Positions 1 through 12,356 of a DNA stretch of 64,000 bases are shown one piece after another (position 1 is the stretch's first letter; each line of letters starts with the position of its first letter). The notes under the pieces were generated by a model that made no database searches, was not told the origin of the DNA, and saw only the letters and a list, made by a program, of their open reading frames with translations. Made by a program: the position numbers and the translations under genes. The stretch is from NCBI RefSeq assembly GCF_043641665.1, contig NC_092189.1:9626833-9690832 (forward strand), written 5' to 3'. Origin of the DNA: Enoplosus armatus (lineage: Eukaryota > Chordata > Actinopteri > Centrarchiformes > Enoplosidae).

Positions 1-1942
1 CAACCCTGTAACACAATGTACAGCATTTCTAAACAGTATAAAGAGATATGACAGCCAAGAAGGCAGAGAGACAGATTGAGGGAGGGAGAGAGAGAAGAGA
101 TGGAGACAGAGTGCAAAGCAGAGAGTGAGAGTGAGAAAAAATGCCATTTTTAGCAGCCTGATGTGTAAGACTAAATGTTTTCTTTACAACTGGGTCAGAA
201 CAGCACGGTATTCTAGACGCAGAGAACAAGCATTTAGTCCTCTGACACCATCAGATCCAACTCTAGGTGCAGCAGGTCAAATTTCTCATCAGACTAACAG
301 AAACATCACGGTCGTGGTCTTTAAACGATACCATATTGTGCTAAAACGAAGGGGAAGTTGGCAAGATGTTTGGGAGCAGGAGGGGGCGTGCAAGCTTTTC
401 TTTGGACAAATGAGAACAAAGCCCACTCTGCTTCCCTGTTGGTAATCAGGCCTATTGATTAGTGGCTGTGTGGGTCTGTGAGGGGCTGCAGAGGCCTGGG
501 AGCCAGTGGCTGTGTGCATATGCACAGGGGTATTAGCGGCGCTTATTCTCCGGGCCCGTGGGACAATGCAGCCTCTGAGCGAGGTGATTAAAAGGCCCGA
601 GCTATTGAGCTCCTCCAATCAATGCCCCCCTGTGCTACCGGACAGAGCCGGAGGCCGCTTCCTAAACAACAGACTCACACACATGCAACATACTATCACT
701 TCCCCCCACCTCCACCCCACCCCCCACCCCCCCAAGTCTTAAACCAGCACTGTTAAGTGTCGGGGCAAAAGGGGAACAAATCCCCATTGCCCTGCTGCAT
801 GGCTCGCCTTGACCACCACATTGCAAAGGGACTTGCCATTTTCATCATGTCCAATGGCCAATTAAACAAATCTAATACTGGAGAGAAGAAGGGACTGCGG
901 GATAAAAAGTAGGAGCTTTTCATTTAAATGGATAAGGTTAATGAGTTATTTGTATGGTTGACGTATTCTGATGATTTAAAAGGTTAGGCGCATCTACACA
1001 GCTGCCCTTTGGAGTGATCTCCACTGTTTCACGCTCCCTCAAGCAGTGGTAATGAGAGGTCACTGTGCACCACGAGGGCCCTGGGAGTCAGCGGCCCAGC
1101 CAGGCAACCACACAGCCACCTTCATATTACTATTTCCTCCAAAATAAACAGGCCTTGAAGAGAGCAGGTCATTTCAGCCCTTTTCTCTTAACCTGCCTCT
1201 GCCGTTCTCTCCCTCTCTTTCAATATCCTGACGAAGTGGTCTGCTCTCAGCTCGCCATGACCAGAGAACACTCCTCCCTCTTGTTTTTTTGGAACATCCA
1301 CTTTCATATTTTCAATAACTGCAGGATCCTATTTTTGTTTCCTAATGGAGCCTCTCTCTGTTTTTTTCTTCTTCTCGTCTCTAAATTCCATTTCAGAGGA
1401 CTGGTCTGTCTTCTTTACATCCGCTGCCGTAATCAGGCCTGCTATTTTTCGTCACTGCGTGTCTCATCAACACCTCGGTTAATCCAGTCAAAAATATCAC
1501 ATTTAACTGACATATAATTAGTCATGGAAAATATAACTCAATCACAGCGTGGCTATGGAATAACATACAGGCGAGCAAATATATGTATCATGCCAATTTC
1601 CATACTGGCCCCGTTCTAGGCATGAACTTGCACTTGTGTTGGTGAGAATCATGAGAAAAAGGCCTCGCTTCGCTTAATTCAGAGCTATTGATTTGGTAAT
1701 TATTTCATAAGCTGGTATGTCCAAATACTCACAGGCACAGAAAAGCCCATATCACAGGCGGCCAGGCAGCCTGGGGTGTGTTGCTGTCAGGTTTGCCAGT
1801 GTGAGCGGACAGAGGCGGTGGGCTCTGCTTAAGACAGTAGAGTATTGGACAAACACAAACAAACGAGGCAGCGGCCACTGTGACTCAGTGCTCTAATGAA
1901 CCAGCGTATTGACTTGCTGGCTTTCTCTTTCTCTCTGCCTCC

Positions 1943-1944
<2 letters not shown>

Positions 1945-2021
<77 letters not shown>

Positions 2022-2033
2022 ACACACACACTC
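1945..2033. repeat. compound (CT)n-(CA)n microsatellite
   Basis: A CT tract at about 1945-1973 is followed almost directly by a CA tract at about 1978-2031, with one CAGACA interruption. All open frames crossing it encode only Ser-Leu, Thr-His or Arg-Glu runs and are not genes. Confidence 0.97.
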
Positions 2034-2116
2034 TGCATTGCTCGCTCTCTCCCTCTGTCTGCTGTGTTTGTATGGATCCCAGCTGCCACTCGGAATACCA
2101 ATTACTGTAGGCCCAG

Positions 2117-2367
2117 GAGTGGGGGGAAGGAGAGAAAGAGAGATAGAAGGGAAAGGGAGAATGGGAGAGGGATGGTAGACAAGCAAATGAGGAAAAGGAA
2201 GGAGAGAGGGGAGAGAAGGTAAAGAAAAGAGGAGGGAGGGAAATGGTTGGGTCTCTGGCATGCGATCCAGGAGGCTTGTCCTCACTTGGCGGCCAGGAGA
2301 AGAATCTCAGAGTCGTGGGTGATGGCGAGGGGTAGGGGGAGGGGGAGGAGGAGGAGGGGGGGGTCTT
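2117..2367. repeat. purine-rich GA/GGA low-complexity tract
   Basis: About 125 bases (2117-2243) are almost pure A and G on the plus strand. After an interval of ordinary sequence there is a second G/A-rich block at 2325-2367 (GGGGA and GGA units). It lies just right of the CT-CA microsatellite. Polypurine tracts like this can form triplex DNA; nothing suggests coding. Confidence 0.85.
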
Positions 2368-4654
2368 CATCCCTGATGCTATGGCACCTCGCAAGGAGGG
2401 AAAATCAAAAAGTCTCTCCATGTGAGACACTTACATCTCTGATGCTCTGACACTCTTGCAGCTGACGCACAAGGAGGGAAAATCAAAGGGGACCTTTTTG
2501 TGGTCTGCCACAAATAGGTGCACCCTCCAGCACAGGAAGGAAGGGGGTGGGTGGGGGGGTGTTGAGTGTTTCACCGTCAAAAGTAACATTTTCCTGGTGA
2601 ATTCCTGGGACGAAGCTGGGCGCTACATCTCTCATTACAAGATACTTGGTATTTGATAAAGGGATTTGGACCGTGGAGAGCTTTTGGTTCCAATGACACT
2701 CCTTCTCTCCCTCTCCCTTTCTCTTCTCTTCTCCAACCACCGCAACAATTCTCATGACAACCATAATGAGCATGCTCACATTCTGCACGATACCACTAAT
2801 TTGAGAAATTTCCAGCACAAAGACATAATTAGACAAACTAATTAGACGAAGACTTTGCTGCACAGAGATCCTCCGCAGTTCAACTCATCCGCCTACCTGC
2901 CGATGACTAAAATAGGAAGCAGCCGTCAAGCCCATCCATGCTTATTCCCCTCAGTTAGTGCGGTGAGATGTTTGTGAGATGGCGCACAGGGGAGAATAAC
3001 ATGATCTCTCCCAAGGGCTGCAGCCGCTCCTCAGCAGCAGCACAGCAGTGTCTTTGTTGTGGCTTTAGTGTCACATAGGGCTAACAGGTCTTACCCAGCC
3101 ACAGATTGTCTTCCTATTTATATCTGAGGTAGCGACATTGTCTTGATACTGCGAAAAAGCCGGCTGCGCAGGCCAACAGCTAAACACAAGACATATTAAT
3201 AAATCAGAGAGGCACTCAAATGTGCCATGAACACTTAAAAACACAGAGTTCCAGTTGAGGTGTTCATAGTGAGCTATAGGTGAAGTGGTGGGTTTTCTAA
3301 TGAAGAATATGAGGAGAGTACTTAGAGAGAGTTGGAGAGGCGAGGGAGGTAGAAAGGTAATTGATTTTAAAAGTGATGGGAAAACCCACAGGTCTCAGGA
3401 GGGAGCAGCAAGCCGTCTCGACGGATACAGAAGCCCCAGCTGCCTCCAAGAATAATGGAATTAATTCTTAGTCTGATTTAAATACATTTCATAATGGGAA
3501 CTTAAATTAACATTTCCTAAAGCCTCCAGAGATGGAGTCAAAGTGTAAATTGTTACAAAATGTTTTACTTTTCTCCCGACAATGGAGCCTTTGTCCTCTG
3601 AATGTGTTCCCTGTAGCCACTCTGTGTTATCCAAATAACAGCGTTCGCTCGTTATCATTTTTGTACAGTGTGAGATGAAAAAAAACACATACATAATTGT
3701 ATTATTAAGTGAATGCGGACTGACTCGTGCATACACAAAAACAAACTTCCAAGCCCACATAAAAGCTCAGGGGGCCAAATAAGCATGTGCACATGCGTAT
3801 GTACACATTCATATTTTCAATCGCTTGGCAGGCTGTCACTGCATTCAGTGTGGAGTCTCAGTAGTTGTAGGCAGATTTGTAAGAGTGTAAGATAGAGAGA
3901 CAGGCGGGTGTTTGTTGTTGCTAATTTTCTGTCAGGTCACTAAGTCCAGGTAGACTTGATGCAGCTCAGGATTAACAGTCAGCATGGAGGGCTTCTGTAA
4001 GCACAGGCTGACCCTGAAACAGATAATTCATACGCACACATACACTATGCACATAGATTCCTTACCCCAACTCTCCAGAGGCCTCATCACTGGAGCCAAA
4101 ACACTGCAGCAGCATACATCTTTGATAGTGAGTTTTAAACTTATTAGATAATATGGCTATAAAGCATGCATGCAGACTGTACACTAGCTCCCCCCTGACA
4201 AAGAGTCTCTCTCAATGGAATTACCTGCATAAATAAACCATAAGCAAATCCCAAATAGTGCACACAAAAGGCAAAAAGGCGTGCTCATACACGAGCATAT
4301 ATATACACCTCAGAGACAGATTTCAAAGGAGCAGGTTATACACAGCGTCATTTGAATATAAAAGGAAAATACCTGGTGTTGTGATGCTCCCCAAGTATTT
4401 AGCCCATAGTGGCAGAAACAGCGCTGTGTCATAACAGTAATAGAGACGGCAAAGGAAATGCTCACACTGGGAGTGAGATTACTGGACACTATGGATGAGG
4501 GGCAAGCTTATGCTGCATATTCATAGGTGTCACATGCTTTTTTCACTACCTTACTTTAGTATAAAAATATAAAAAGATTTTCCTACAAAACCCTTTTATC
4601 TATTTCAAAAGAGGTCAAACTTCAGCAGCGTTTACGTTTGTCTTAACTTGTTAT

Positions 4655-4925
4655 GGTAGATATTTTCATCATCGATTGATCTGCTGATTCTTTTCTCAAT
4701 GAATTATTTGGTTTATTAAATGTTAGAAAATAGGGGAAAATGCCCATCAAAATATCATAGGGTCCAGGGTGACGTCTTCAGATTGCTTGTTTTATCCGAC
4801 TAACGGCCCAAAAGCTTAAGACATGGTGTCAATGATCAAATAAAAAACAAGAAACAGCAGCAGATCCTCACAATTTAGGTGCTGATATTGGGAAATATTT
4901 AGCAATTTTGCTTGGGAAAAAAAGA
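4655..4925 (+). repeat. dispersed percomorph repeat, plus copy
   Basis: A decayed copy of the family with further copies at 12.1, 12.4, 23.7, 26.2 and 29.7 kb. Recognisable blocks are 'atcgattgatctgctgatt', 'tgttagaaaataggggaaaat', 'gacgtcttcagattgcttgt' and the tail 'tttagcaattttgcttgg'. The last two are the reverse complement of the 'caagcaatttg' block near the 'ttttggactgtt' block in the minus-orientation copies. It is non-coding and probably non-autonomous; I do not know its superfamily. Confidence 0.65.
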
Positions 4926-5723
4926 ACCAAACAAAACAAGAACTTTATTTCAATGAAATAAAGTCTAAAATGAGCTATAGTATATATAGTATTTAAGTAT
5001 AATTCTTGTCAGGAAATACATGATCAGAAATTAAGTAAACAACACCAAGGATCTGACCAAGCCTTTTGTGCCAGCTTTCAATACTTGACAGCTGAGTCAG
5101 CACTCAAAACGTTAAAAAAGGTCAAAAAGGTTCAATCCCCAGCCCTGACCATAAGAGTTGGGATGCCTATACTGTGGTGGCATTGTTGAAAGTCACTTTC
5201 CCTTATTTTACATCAAGTAATGAAAATGAAATATTACATACATAAATTGAAAAACAAATGTTATACTTATACATTCAAAAACAAAGCTGAACACTCCTAC
5301 TACCAACGTTGGTATCACACAGAAAGCCTGGATCTCCTGAATTCCAACAGTACACAAGATATTACAAAGAATCTCTGAGGCTTTGTGTGACTAAATGATG
5401 AATTAGCTCTTTTATCAGCGGCGGCTACGCCGAGGTGCATATTTGACTCCTTCTAGAGAGCATTTTACTGGCTCAACTGTGATATATGTGGGCTGCATTC
5501 TGACACTGTCGCTGAATGATGACTTGGGGAAATGGGTTAGAGGAGCGCTGAGAGATAGTGAGTTGAAAAATGTCTATTTGTGCATGACAGAGCTTCAGTA
5601 CGTCACTGAGTGCTGCTGTCGGGGCGAAGCCGGCATCCTGGCCCGTCATGTCTCTTTATGCTACAATTAGCTACTTCTTTATGACAGCAAAGACTGGGTC
5701 ACTCCCATAATGTTAAACATATT

Positions 5724-5736
5724 TGTGTGTGTGTGG

Positions 5737-5777
<41 letters not shown>
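5724..5777. repeat. (GT)n microsatellite
   Basis: A GT run of about 54 bases with two GG/GC interruptions near its left end. Confidence 0.97.
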
Positions 5778-5778
<1 letters not shown>

Positions 5779-8382
5779 ATGCTGTGAGAAATAACTGGAG
5801 TCACAAAGCCACAGAAAACCCCGAGCCAGCAGAAATTGTTACTGGGGCGTGCTGGAGCTAACACACACAGGGAAACAGGCAAGTATACACACAGCTGTAC
5901 ATCCTAGAAGTCAAAGAGCCACAGTGCACACTTCATACACTCTTCTGCAATGCATCTGAAATGACAAGTCCTAATTATTATTTCCATTGTGCCCCACTCC
6001 TGTGACAAGGACCACTAGCTGTGAATGATTATAATTATTACCCGTAGTAGAATAGCAGTCATGCTGTTGTATCATCAGCAACATCATCCAACAGATCAGG
6101 GTCAAATCCAACTTGAAATTCATGTATGCAATTCAATTCACATTCTCTGAGTTAAGATATTCACAAAACATTTCTCATTTGACTTCTGCTTAGATGTGTC
6201 GCGCATGGATTATGTTTTTGCCTCTGGCGAGCTATAGTAAATGGAAAGTAAAGCGCCATTCGTCAGCCGACTGTATCTGACAGGAAGACTATTGCATCTG
6301 CTCAACAGGCTTTTGTCATTCTGCTCTCTGCATCAGCCGCAACGTATGATAAAATAGCTATTCGATTCAATTATCACTAATGTTTGATTAGGGCACAAAT
6401 GCCTGGGTCTCCACAAGCACAATTAAAGTGAAATGAATTACAACTAATTTTAGGCCGATGCGCTGGCAACACCGTGCATTTCAAACACTCAACTTGTATG
6501 CTTGTGAAAAGATTTACAGCAAAATATAGTCTGTCTCTTATTTGTACATAAATTCACAACATCATTTAGAGTAGCAAACAAGCCCGTCTTGAATGGCTGG
6601 TAATTATGTACAGCAGCAAATAAAGCGTGGTTCCTTTCTGAGGCACTGGTGGCTTGTTAAGTGGTGAACAGACAAAACAGCATTTAGAAAATGAAAGGTG
6701 CAGGGAAACATCCAGGGCACAGCGAGCTTCTTTCCCATTAGAAACAACACTGTCTGTCTCACGACCGTTTGTTTGTTCCAACTGGCTGTGCTGGGAGGAC
6801 GCACCCTGAACCCCCACCACCAGCAGTAACTATGTCTCTCCCTTTTTTCTGTCCCCTCTCCCTCCGTCTGTCCAGCCCTTCCTCTAATCTTCCCACCATG
6901 TCCATCCCCCCTCTCCTCTGCAGCTCCTCTGTTTTCTCCTCTCTCACAGTACCCTATGTTTTGCTCACTTTCTCATCATCAACCCCTTTTTTCATCTCCC
7001 CCTCCACCCCCCTCCCCCTCTTTTTCCATCCACCAAATCAAAGATAAGGCTAATGAAGGTGGCTTATTATTCCAGCATTCAGGACCCTGACAGCCTACAC
7101 ATCCAGCGTAACATGGATATGTGGCTCCTCTGGCTCCGACATGAGGAATAAATAATTTAAAAAAAAGTTCAAATTAGACAAGGGGCGATGAATCTATTAG
7201 TGTTATTATATAACAAAACCAGAGCTGTTATTGCCACTGTGTCTGGCATTACAAAGGGAACAATACATGGGAGCACACTGTGTGAAACCAATTAAAATCT
7301 AGCCCCGTCATATAGCGTCCTCCCTCCCGAGTCATGTTGTGAATATGTCGCTTTCACACCATTCATGTCAGTGCACCTGTGTCCACTGCATTAAATCCCC
7401 ACCTCTTTCGGCTCCTTCTCAAATTTCCCAGCATCACGTCTCACTATCCGTTTCAAGAATCCCATGAGTTGAAATACAAGGGGGCCCGGGAGAGTGCGAG
7501 CAGAACAGGGGAAATTTCACATTATCTATCCATCTGCAATATAAGGGTCTGATGTGGAAGCAGGAAATGAGCTATGAACGTCAAGCCCGCGTGCTCATGG
7601 TCCCAGTGGCCACCAGCCTACATATTGAGATCAAGTAGGCAACGCGGGAAGTGGTTTAATAGACTCCAGTTTAATTGGACTTTTATTTGTTAATGGCAGA
7701 AATCCTGATGCATTACTTTAATTATCCTGGCAGAACTAATTCATGAACATGGTGCAAAAACGTGGCTGGACTTGGCATTCAAATAGCATCCAACTGGTTT
7801 CCTCTCACTCTTTTTTAGGTTTGAAACCCTCAGTGTACTTTAACCAGCCAGCTGTCATGAATGAATGCAGAGAAAAGGGGAGAGGAGAGCGCTGAGGCCA
7901 TTTTTCCCCTAAAAGCGCTGGGGCCCACCCAGATCCTATATGTGGGCATGTCCATGTTTGCCAGGCCCTCAGAGTGCAGAGCAGCCCTCGTCACTTTGGC
8001 TGCAGCTATGGAGGAAAAAGGGGGGGTGGGGGGGTGCACAGCTCCCCCTGCAGAGCGCTGGTCCAAGACAACCACAGGCAGCCTCCGCTCACATCTACAC
8101 TCAGCCCAATCACACATCAACTGCTCTGTCAATGCCGACCAGCAGCCAATCGAGGGAGAGATCCTTAATGTCGCTGTGATTGCGCTGTTTTTAATTCATT
8201 ACATGACTGCGCTGTAACAGTTTTGCCTCAGTGCCTCACGCCTCGTACTGACACATATTTTCTAAAACGGGGGCATTCTTTAAAGTAGATTTGCACAGTT
8301 TGCCTGTCAGCTACAGATGTAATTTTTGCCTCTCTCAGCCACTCTGTGTGTGTATGTGCGGCAGGATGTGTTTGAGTATGTT

Positions 8383-8385
<3 letters not shown>

Positions 8386-8428
<43 letters not shown>
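8386..8428. repeat. (TG)n microsatellite
   Basis: An uninterrupted TG run of about 21 units. The open frames around it are microsatellite artefacts. Confidence 0.97.
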
Positions 8429-8429
<1 letters not shown>

Positions 8430-9507
8430 ATGAGTATGCCAGTGGCGTGTGACTACAAATGTGTGTGTCTTCCTGGAACAGCTCCCGTCTGGGGGGCAGA
8501 GCAGGCAGCAAAGAGCTCAGCAGCGCCTCAGTCCCTCAGGACACGCTGCAGCTCTCTCCTCGCGGCCATGAAAAGCAATCAGAGCCCAGCCTTCTCCCCT
8601 GGACTTACCTCTGCCTTTAATTACAGAACTCAGCAGCGGCAGCGGCACGGAGAAAGACTGCCTCCGCTGGGCCAGAGCCAGCATGTCACAGCCCAAAAAC
8701 AGGGCTGGGGTCGACGCAGCAGGCCTCTGCATACAGTGGCCTGACATAACCGCAGTGTGCTTAAACATACAGTCTCAGCGTGCCTGTACATAGACTGGGA
8801 TAAGACAGGGCTTTCATACTGTAGCGACACGATGTGCATAGAAAACATAAAACAGTGGGGCTCCATATAGGCAGGAAAAGGCTTAACGAGATGTTCTCAC
8901 CTGTGTTCTGCCATTTGTAAAAGTCAGAAGCTATCAGGCAATACATAATTACTGAAAAATAATCAATCATACAAATAAAAATGTGTCCACTGGTAAGAAA
9001 AAGGATAATTGATGAGGATCAGTTCATTATGTATAATTGAGGCTCTCTCCCATTGGTCAAATGTAGTAGAGGCCCAAACACATGTGCCTAAGGCTGAAGC
9101 AGAGGAGAAGCCACAGAGCACACATGGGCAGGGGAAGATAAGAGACTATGTACACAAGCTGCCGGTTTTATTGCTGCAACATAACGCTCGGATAGCATTT
9201 TAAACACATTTTTGGAAAAAACCTTCCAGCGCCGTCCCTGCTGCTGTGGAACAGAGCCACGGTGTTGAAATGTGTCATTGGGCTCAATTTCTCACCCAAT
9301 TTCAACAGAGCCGAGTGAAAAGCAATGAGACTGACCGGGAATGGCAAATGCTGTTAAGACAATCCTCCAATGGCGGGCTTGGTGGCACATCACAGAATGA
9401 AGACACGGTTTGATAAGATAGCTCCTGTTAGTCTCTGTATCTACAATCTTCAAACAAGGCCAGGAGGCCAGAGCAGGGAGGCACGTCACGTGGCCTCGGG
9501 CCCAATG

Positions 9508-9543
9508 GTGTGACGGCACACACTATCATGTGTGCCGTCACAC
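9508..9543. other. perfect 15-bp-arm inverted repeat
   Basis: The left arm 9508-9522 (GTGTGACGGCACACA) is the exact reverse complement of the right arm 9529-9543, leaving the 6-base loop CTATCA. The stem is GC-rich and contains TGACGG/CCGTCA, close to a CRE core. It is too short for a microRNA precursor. No gene is adjacent, and no T-run or poly(A) signal suggests a terminator role. Function unknown. Confidence 0.8.
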
Positions 9544-10899
9544 ACGATAATGACTGCCACATCAACATGTCAACTCAATTTGGCCCCCTTATAGGCTCTC
9601 TTTGACTCAATCAATGCATGGCCTTCCATCTGGTTTCCACTGCTGTCTTCACATTGGAGAAGGAGAGGGCAGTGACAGGCATTTCACTAACAGCTCACTA
9701 TAACTGCCCCCGTCAGCTTAACGTTACGTTTCATTTTTCGAGCAAATCCTCCAACAAGTGCCCAGTGCCTGCCGAAAGGTCCAAAAACACCCCGTCAAAT
9801 AGGCTAATAAAAGCTCCAAAACATAAATCAAACCAAGTCATGTCAGGTCAATAGCTGTGTGCTGTGCAGATCATTAATCGAGGCTATAAATTCCCTAGGT
9901 TCTTATTTCAAAATCCCATCTTACAAGGCTTTCCAATAAACATCAGCCAGGCAAATTTCTAGCTCGTTAAAAATTTAACCCAATTAAAATCCTATTTAAA
10001 ACAAAGTTAACAACTGATTCTAACACCTCCACAAAACCGCAGCACAGAGGCTGTTATTATGGGCTGCAGCTCATTATTCTCTAGCATGGCTTGTCTGGCT
10101 CGCAGTGTGGCTGACTGGGACATCCAGTAAACATCTGTCATGAGGCATCCTTAAAGGGGAGCACAGACACAGTAAGCTACTGATCCAGTGACCCGACAGT
10201 GCAGGCATTCACACATGCCCTGCTGCACCTGTGTGTTGCTCTGCTATCAAGATGTTTAGGCCAATTTTTTAGCAATTTTGTGCTTTTATGAATCATTTAT
10301 TCGCCATATCACAGTGGAGGGGCCTAGCTGTAAGATGATGTGTTATCCCATTGGGTCTCAATAGCCCATTCATGAATCATTCATTAGTTTGGACTATAGA
10401 TTACTCCCCTTTATTCATGTCTTATTCATTTTGGGGGGCAACACTGCTCGGGATGCATAACGTTGATTCAAAATGACGTCCACAGGCCACTGTTTGTCTC
10501 CAAAACATACAAACAGTGCAAGGCAACTGGCTTCAATACGAACAACCACACGTGGCATCTGTATTTGTGTTGAATTTCTGAGCCAAAAGCGAATAGGTCA
10601 GTGCCTGTGCTGTAAAGAAGTGGGGGTATTTTTTCGCAGGGAATGGGGTAATCGATGGAGCAGAGACGAATGAATGTAGGCTACGACAGCTGTCCCAGGG
10701 AGGCAGGGCAGCTACTACACCGCATGCTTGGTGTGTGCTCCTTTTGAATAAAAATGTCCGATCGGATCAAATCGGGGCAAAGCAGGCATATAAATCAGCG
10801 TGTGTACAAATCAAGCTGTCATGTGCACACCTTGGAGAGCTCGCTCCCTATTCAAATACACAACGGCACGCTGAATAGCAGCATAATAACGTTTGCACT

Positions 10900-11570
10900 G
10901 CCTACCTCCAGAGCGTGTGCGCCCAAAACTGCGTTTTTCCCCCGTCGCAATGGGATCCTTCTCAGCCGCTTCGGACAGTATCAGAGATGCGTCTTTCCCC
11001 CGAAATGCAAACACTTCCCCTGCATGTCCCCCCCCTCCCCACCCTCCCCGCCACCACCACCAGCAGCAGCAGCAGCAGCAGCCCGGGCCTCCAGTAATAG
11101 CAGGTGGACGCGCCTCTCAATGATGGAGACAGCGCGACTCTCCTCTCCCCCGCCGCTCCATTTTCAATTACGGAAGAATTCGTATTCCAGGAAACGCGCT
11201 ATAGGGCAGCCAGCATGTCCTAATATCGCCGCTTTTCTCGGGACAAACAGGGGCCGTCGCCTCTCAAACTCCCGATTCGCGGCGCCCCCTCGCCTGTTAT
11301 CTACCTTTTACGAGATGCTTGATGTTGCCATTGTCACGGCGTATTTTTTCTTCCTTTCTTTTTTTCTTTTTTTTTTGCAGCTGGACCTCTCCCCCTCCTT
11401 GCGGCGCGCAGTCTCGTAGGCGCGCACTTTCGCTTGCTCCCCCTCCGATTCTTCTCGGTCCGACCTATGAGCGCGCGCAGCCAGCCGACGCAGGGGCACG
11501 CACTGCTTTGACGGACGCGCTGAGCAAATCAGGTAGCCCACTCCAAATAGGACTGTATCATAACAGGGCA
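10900..11570. promoter_or_regulatory. CpG-rich island, probable promoter
   Basis: CG dinucleotides are dense here (for example GCGGCGCCCC, GGCGCGCA, GAGCGCGCGCAG) while both flanks are CpG-poor. It also contains a (CAG)7 run near 11059-11082 and a pyrimidine tract ending in TTTTGCAG at 11380. Possible exon edges exist on both strands. On plus, an acceptor at 11380 pairs with a donor CAG/GTAGCC at 11531. On minus, donors read AAAAG/GTAGAT near 11302 and GGAG/GTAGGC near 10907. The direction cannot be settled from sequence. By synteny with human Xq13.3 this could be the start of nexmif on the minus strand, but no nexmif coding sequence is present. Confidence 0.55.
11059..11082. repeat. (CAG)n trinucleotide run
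   Basis: Seven to eight CAG units inside the CpG island, read as CTG on the minus strand. It is short and may lie in an untranslated first exon. Confidence 0.9.
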
Positions 11571-11673
11571 ACTGCAATGATATGAATAATGAATAGGCTA
11601 CTCATGTATGTCTATGCTGGATGATAGGCCCACTCATAACACTTACCGGACTGGAGGCAATATTTGGATAGAC

Positions 11674-11731
11674 TTCTCTCTCTCGCTCGCTCTCTCTCTT
11701 CTTGCTCTCTCTCTCTCTCTCTCTCTCTCTC
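11674..11731. repeat. (CT)n microsatellite
   Basis: An interrupted CT-rich tract ending in a pure CT run, just right of the CpG island. Confidence 0.95.
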
Positions 11732-11977
11732 AATATGACTCGAGAAATCAATGGAGAAAAAATCGATTAAATTGACTCAAACATTTTAATACAAAATACA
11801 GTGAGATATTTCTGGCCAAATAGCGACTTCATGCTTGTGTATCAGAGAACTGTCAGCTGATCTTGTCACATTTTCTTACAATGCACATGTCATATGAGAG
11901 CTGGCAGTGCAGCCACATGATGTACACATGTCAGTCAGTGGAGGATTGTGCACAAACACCAGCACCTTCATCCCTTA

Positions 11978-11994
11978 ATATATATATATGTGTG

Positions 11995-12040
<46 letters not shown>
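11978..12040. repeat. (TA)n microsatellite
   Basis: A TA run interrupted by TGTGTGTATATAC. It is a self-complementary AT tract. Confidence 0.95.
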
Positions 12041-12041
<1 letters not shown>

Positions 12042-12084
12042 TGCTCTTTAGAATCCATGATTGAAAGCAAAAATCTTAATGTGA

Positions 12085-12335
12085 TATTAGTTGATTAATC
12101 GATCAATCATTGGACCAAGAAATGTTCAGCAACTATTTTGACAATCAATTAATTGCTAATCAAGCAAAATCCCAAACATTTGCTGGTTCCATCTTCTACA
12201 ATGTGATGACTTGCTTCTTTTTTCTTTGAACATTGATTATGTTTTGGTTTTGGACTGTGGATCAGACAAAGCAAGACATTTGAAGACGTTATCTTGGGTT
12301 CTTTTGATCTATTTCCTGATATTTTGCAGACTAAA
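12085..12335 (-). repeat. dispersed percomorph repeat, minus copy
   Basis: Starts with the ATTAATCGATCAATCA-type box and runs through 'caactattttgacaatcaatt' and 'gttttggttttggactgtgg' to 'gcagactaaaccc'. These blocks recur in the same order at 23.7, 26.2 and 29.7 kb. This copy sits head to head with the plus-oriented copy that follows. Confidence 0.75.
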
Positions 12336-12356
12336 CCCTGGACAATAAGGTATCAG

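Larger units (their letters stand above)
1..10850. other. gene-free left flank
   Basis: I see no supportable exon here. The open frames on both strands are short, have no recognisable domain, and mostly come from microsatellites or pyrimidine-rich tracts such as 6830-7030. Apart from the repeats listed separately, most of the sequence looks single-copy. Parts of it (about 1.0-1.8, 5.9-6.5, 7.0-7.8 and 9.8-10.4 kb) have the AATTA/TAAT-rich, low-repeat texture often seen in conserved non-coding DNA, but no alignment was possible. If the island at 11 kb is a minus-strand promoter, this stretch would be the first intron of that gene. Confidence 0.6.

Noticed and set aside
1829..2430. Several overlapping frames of 67-150 residues
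   Set aside because: They are translations of CT, CA and GA repeats in different frames.
10754..11419. A 221-residue plus-strand open frame across the CpG island
   Set aside because: It is low-complexity (Pro, Ala, Ser, Phe runs), crosses a splice-acceptor-like pyrimidine tract, matches no family I know, and is long mainly because the island is GC-rich and has few stops.
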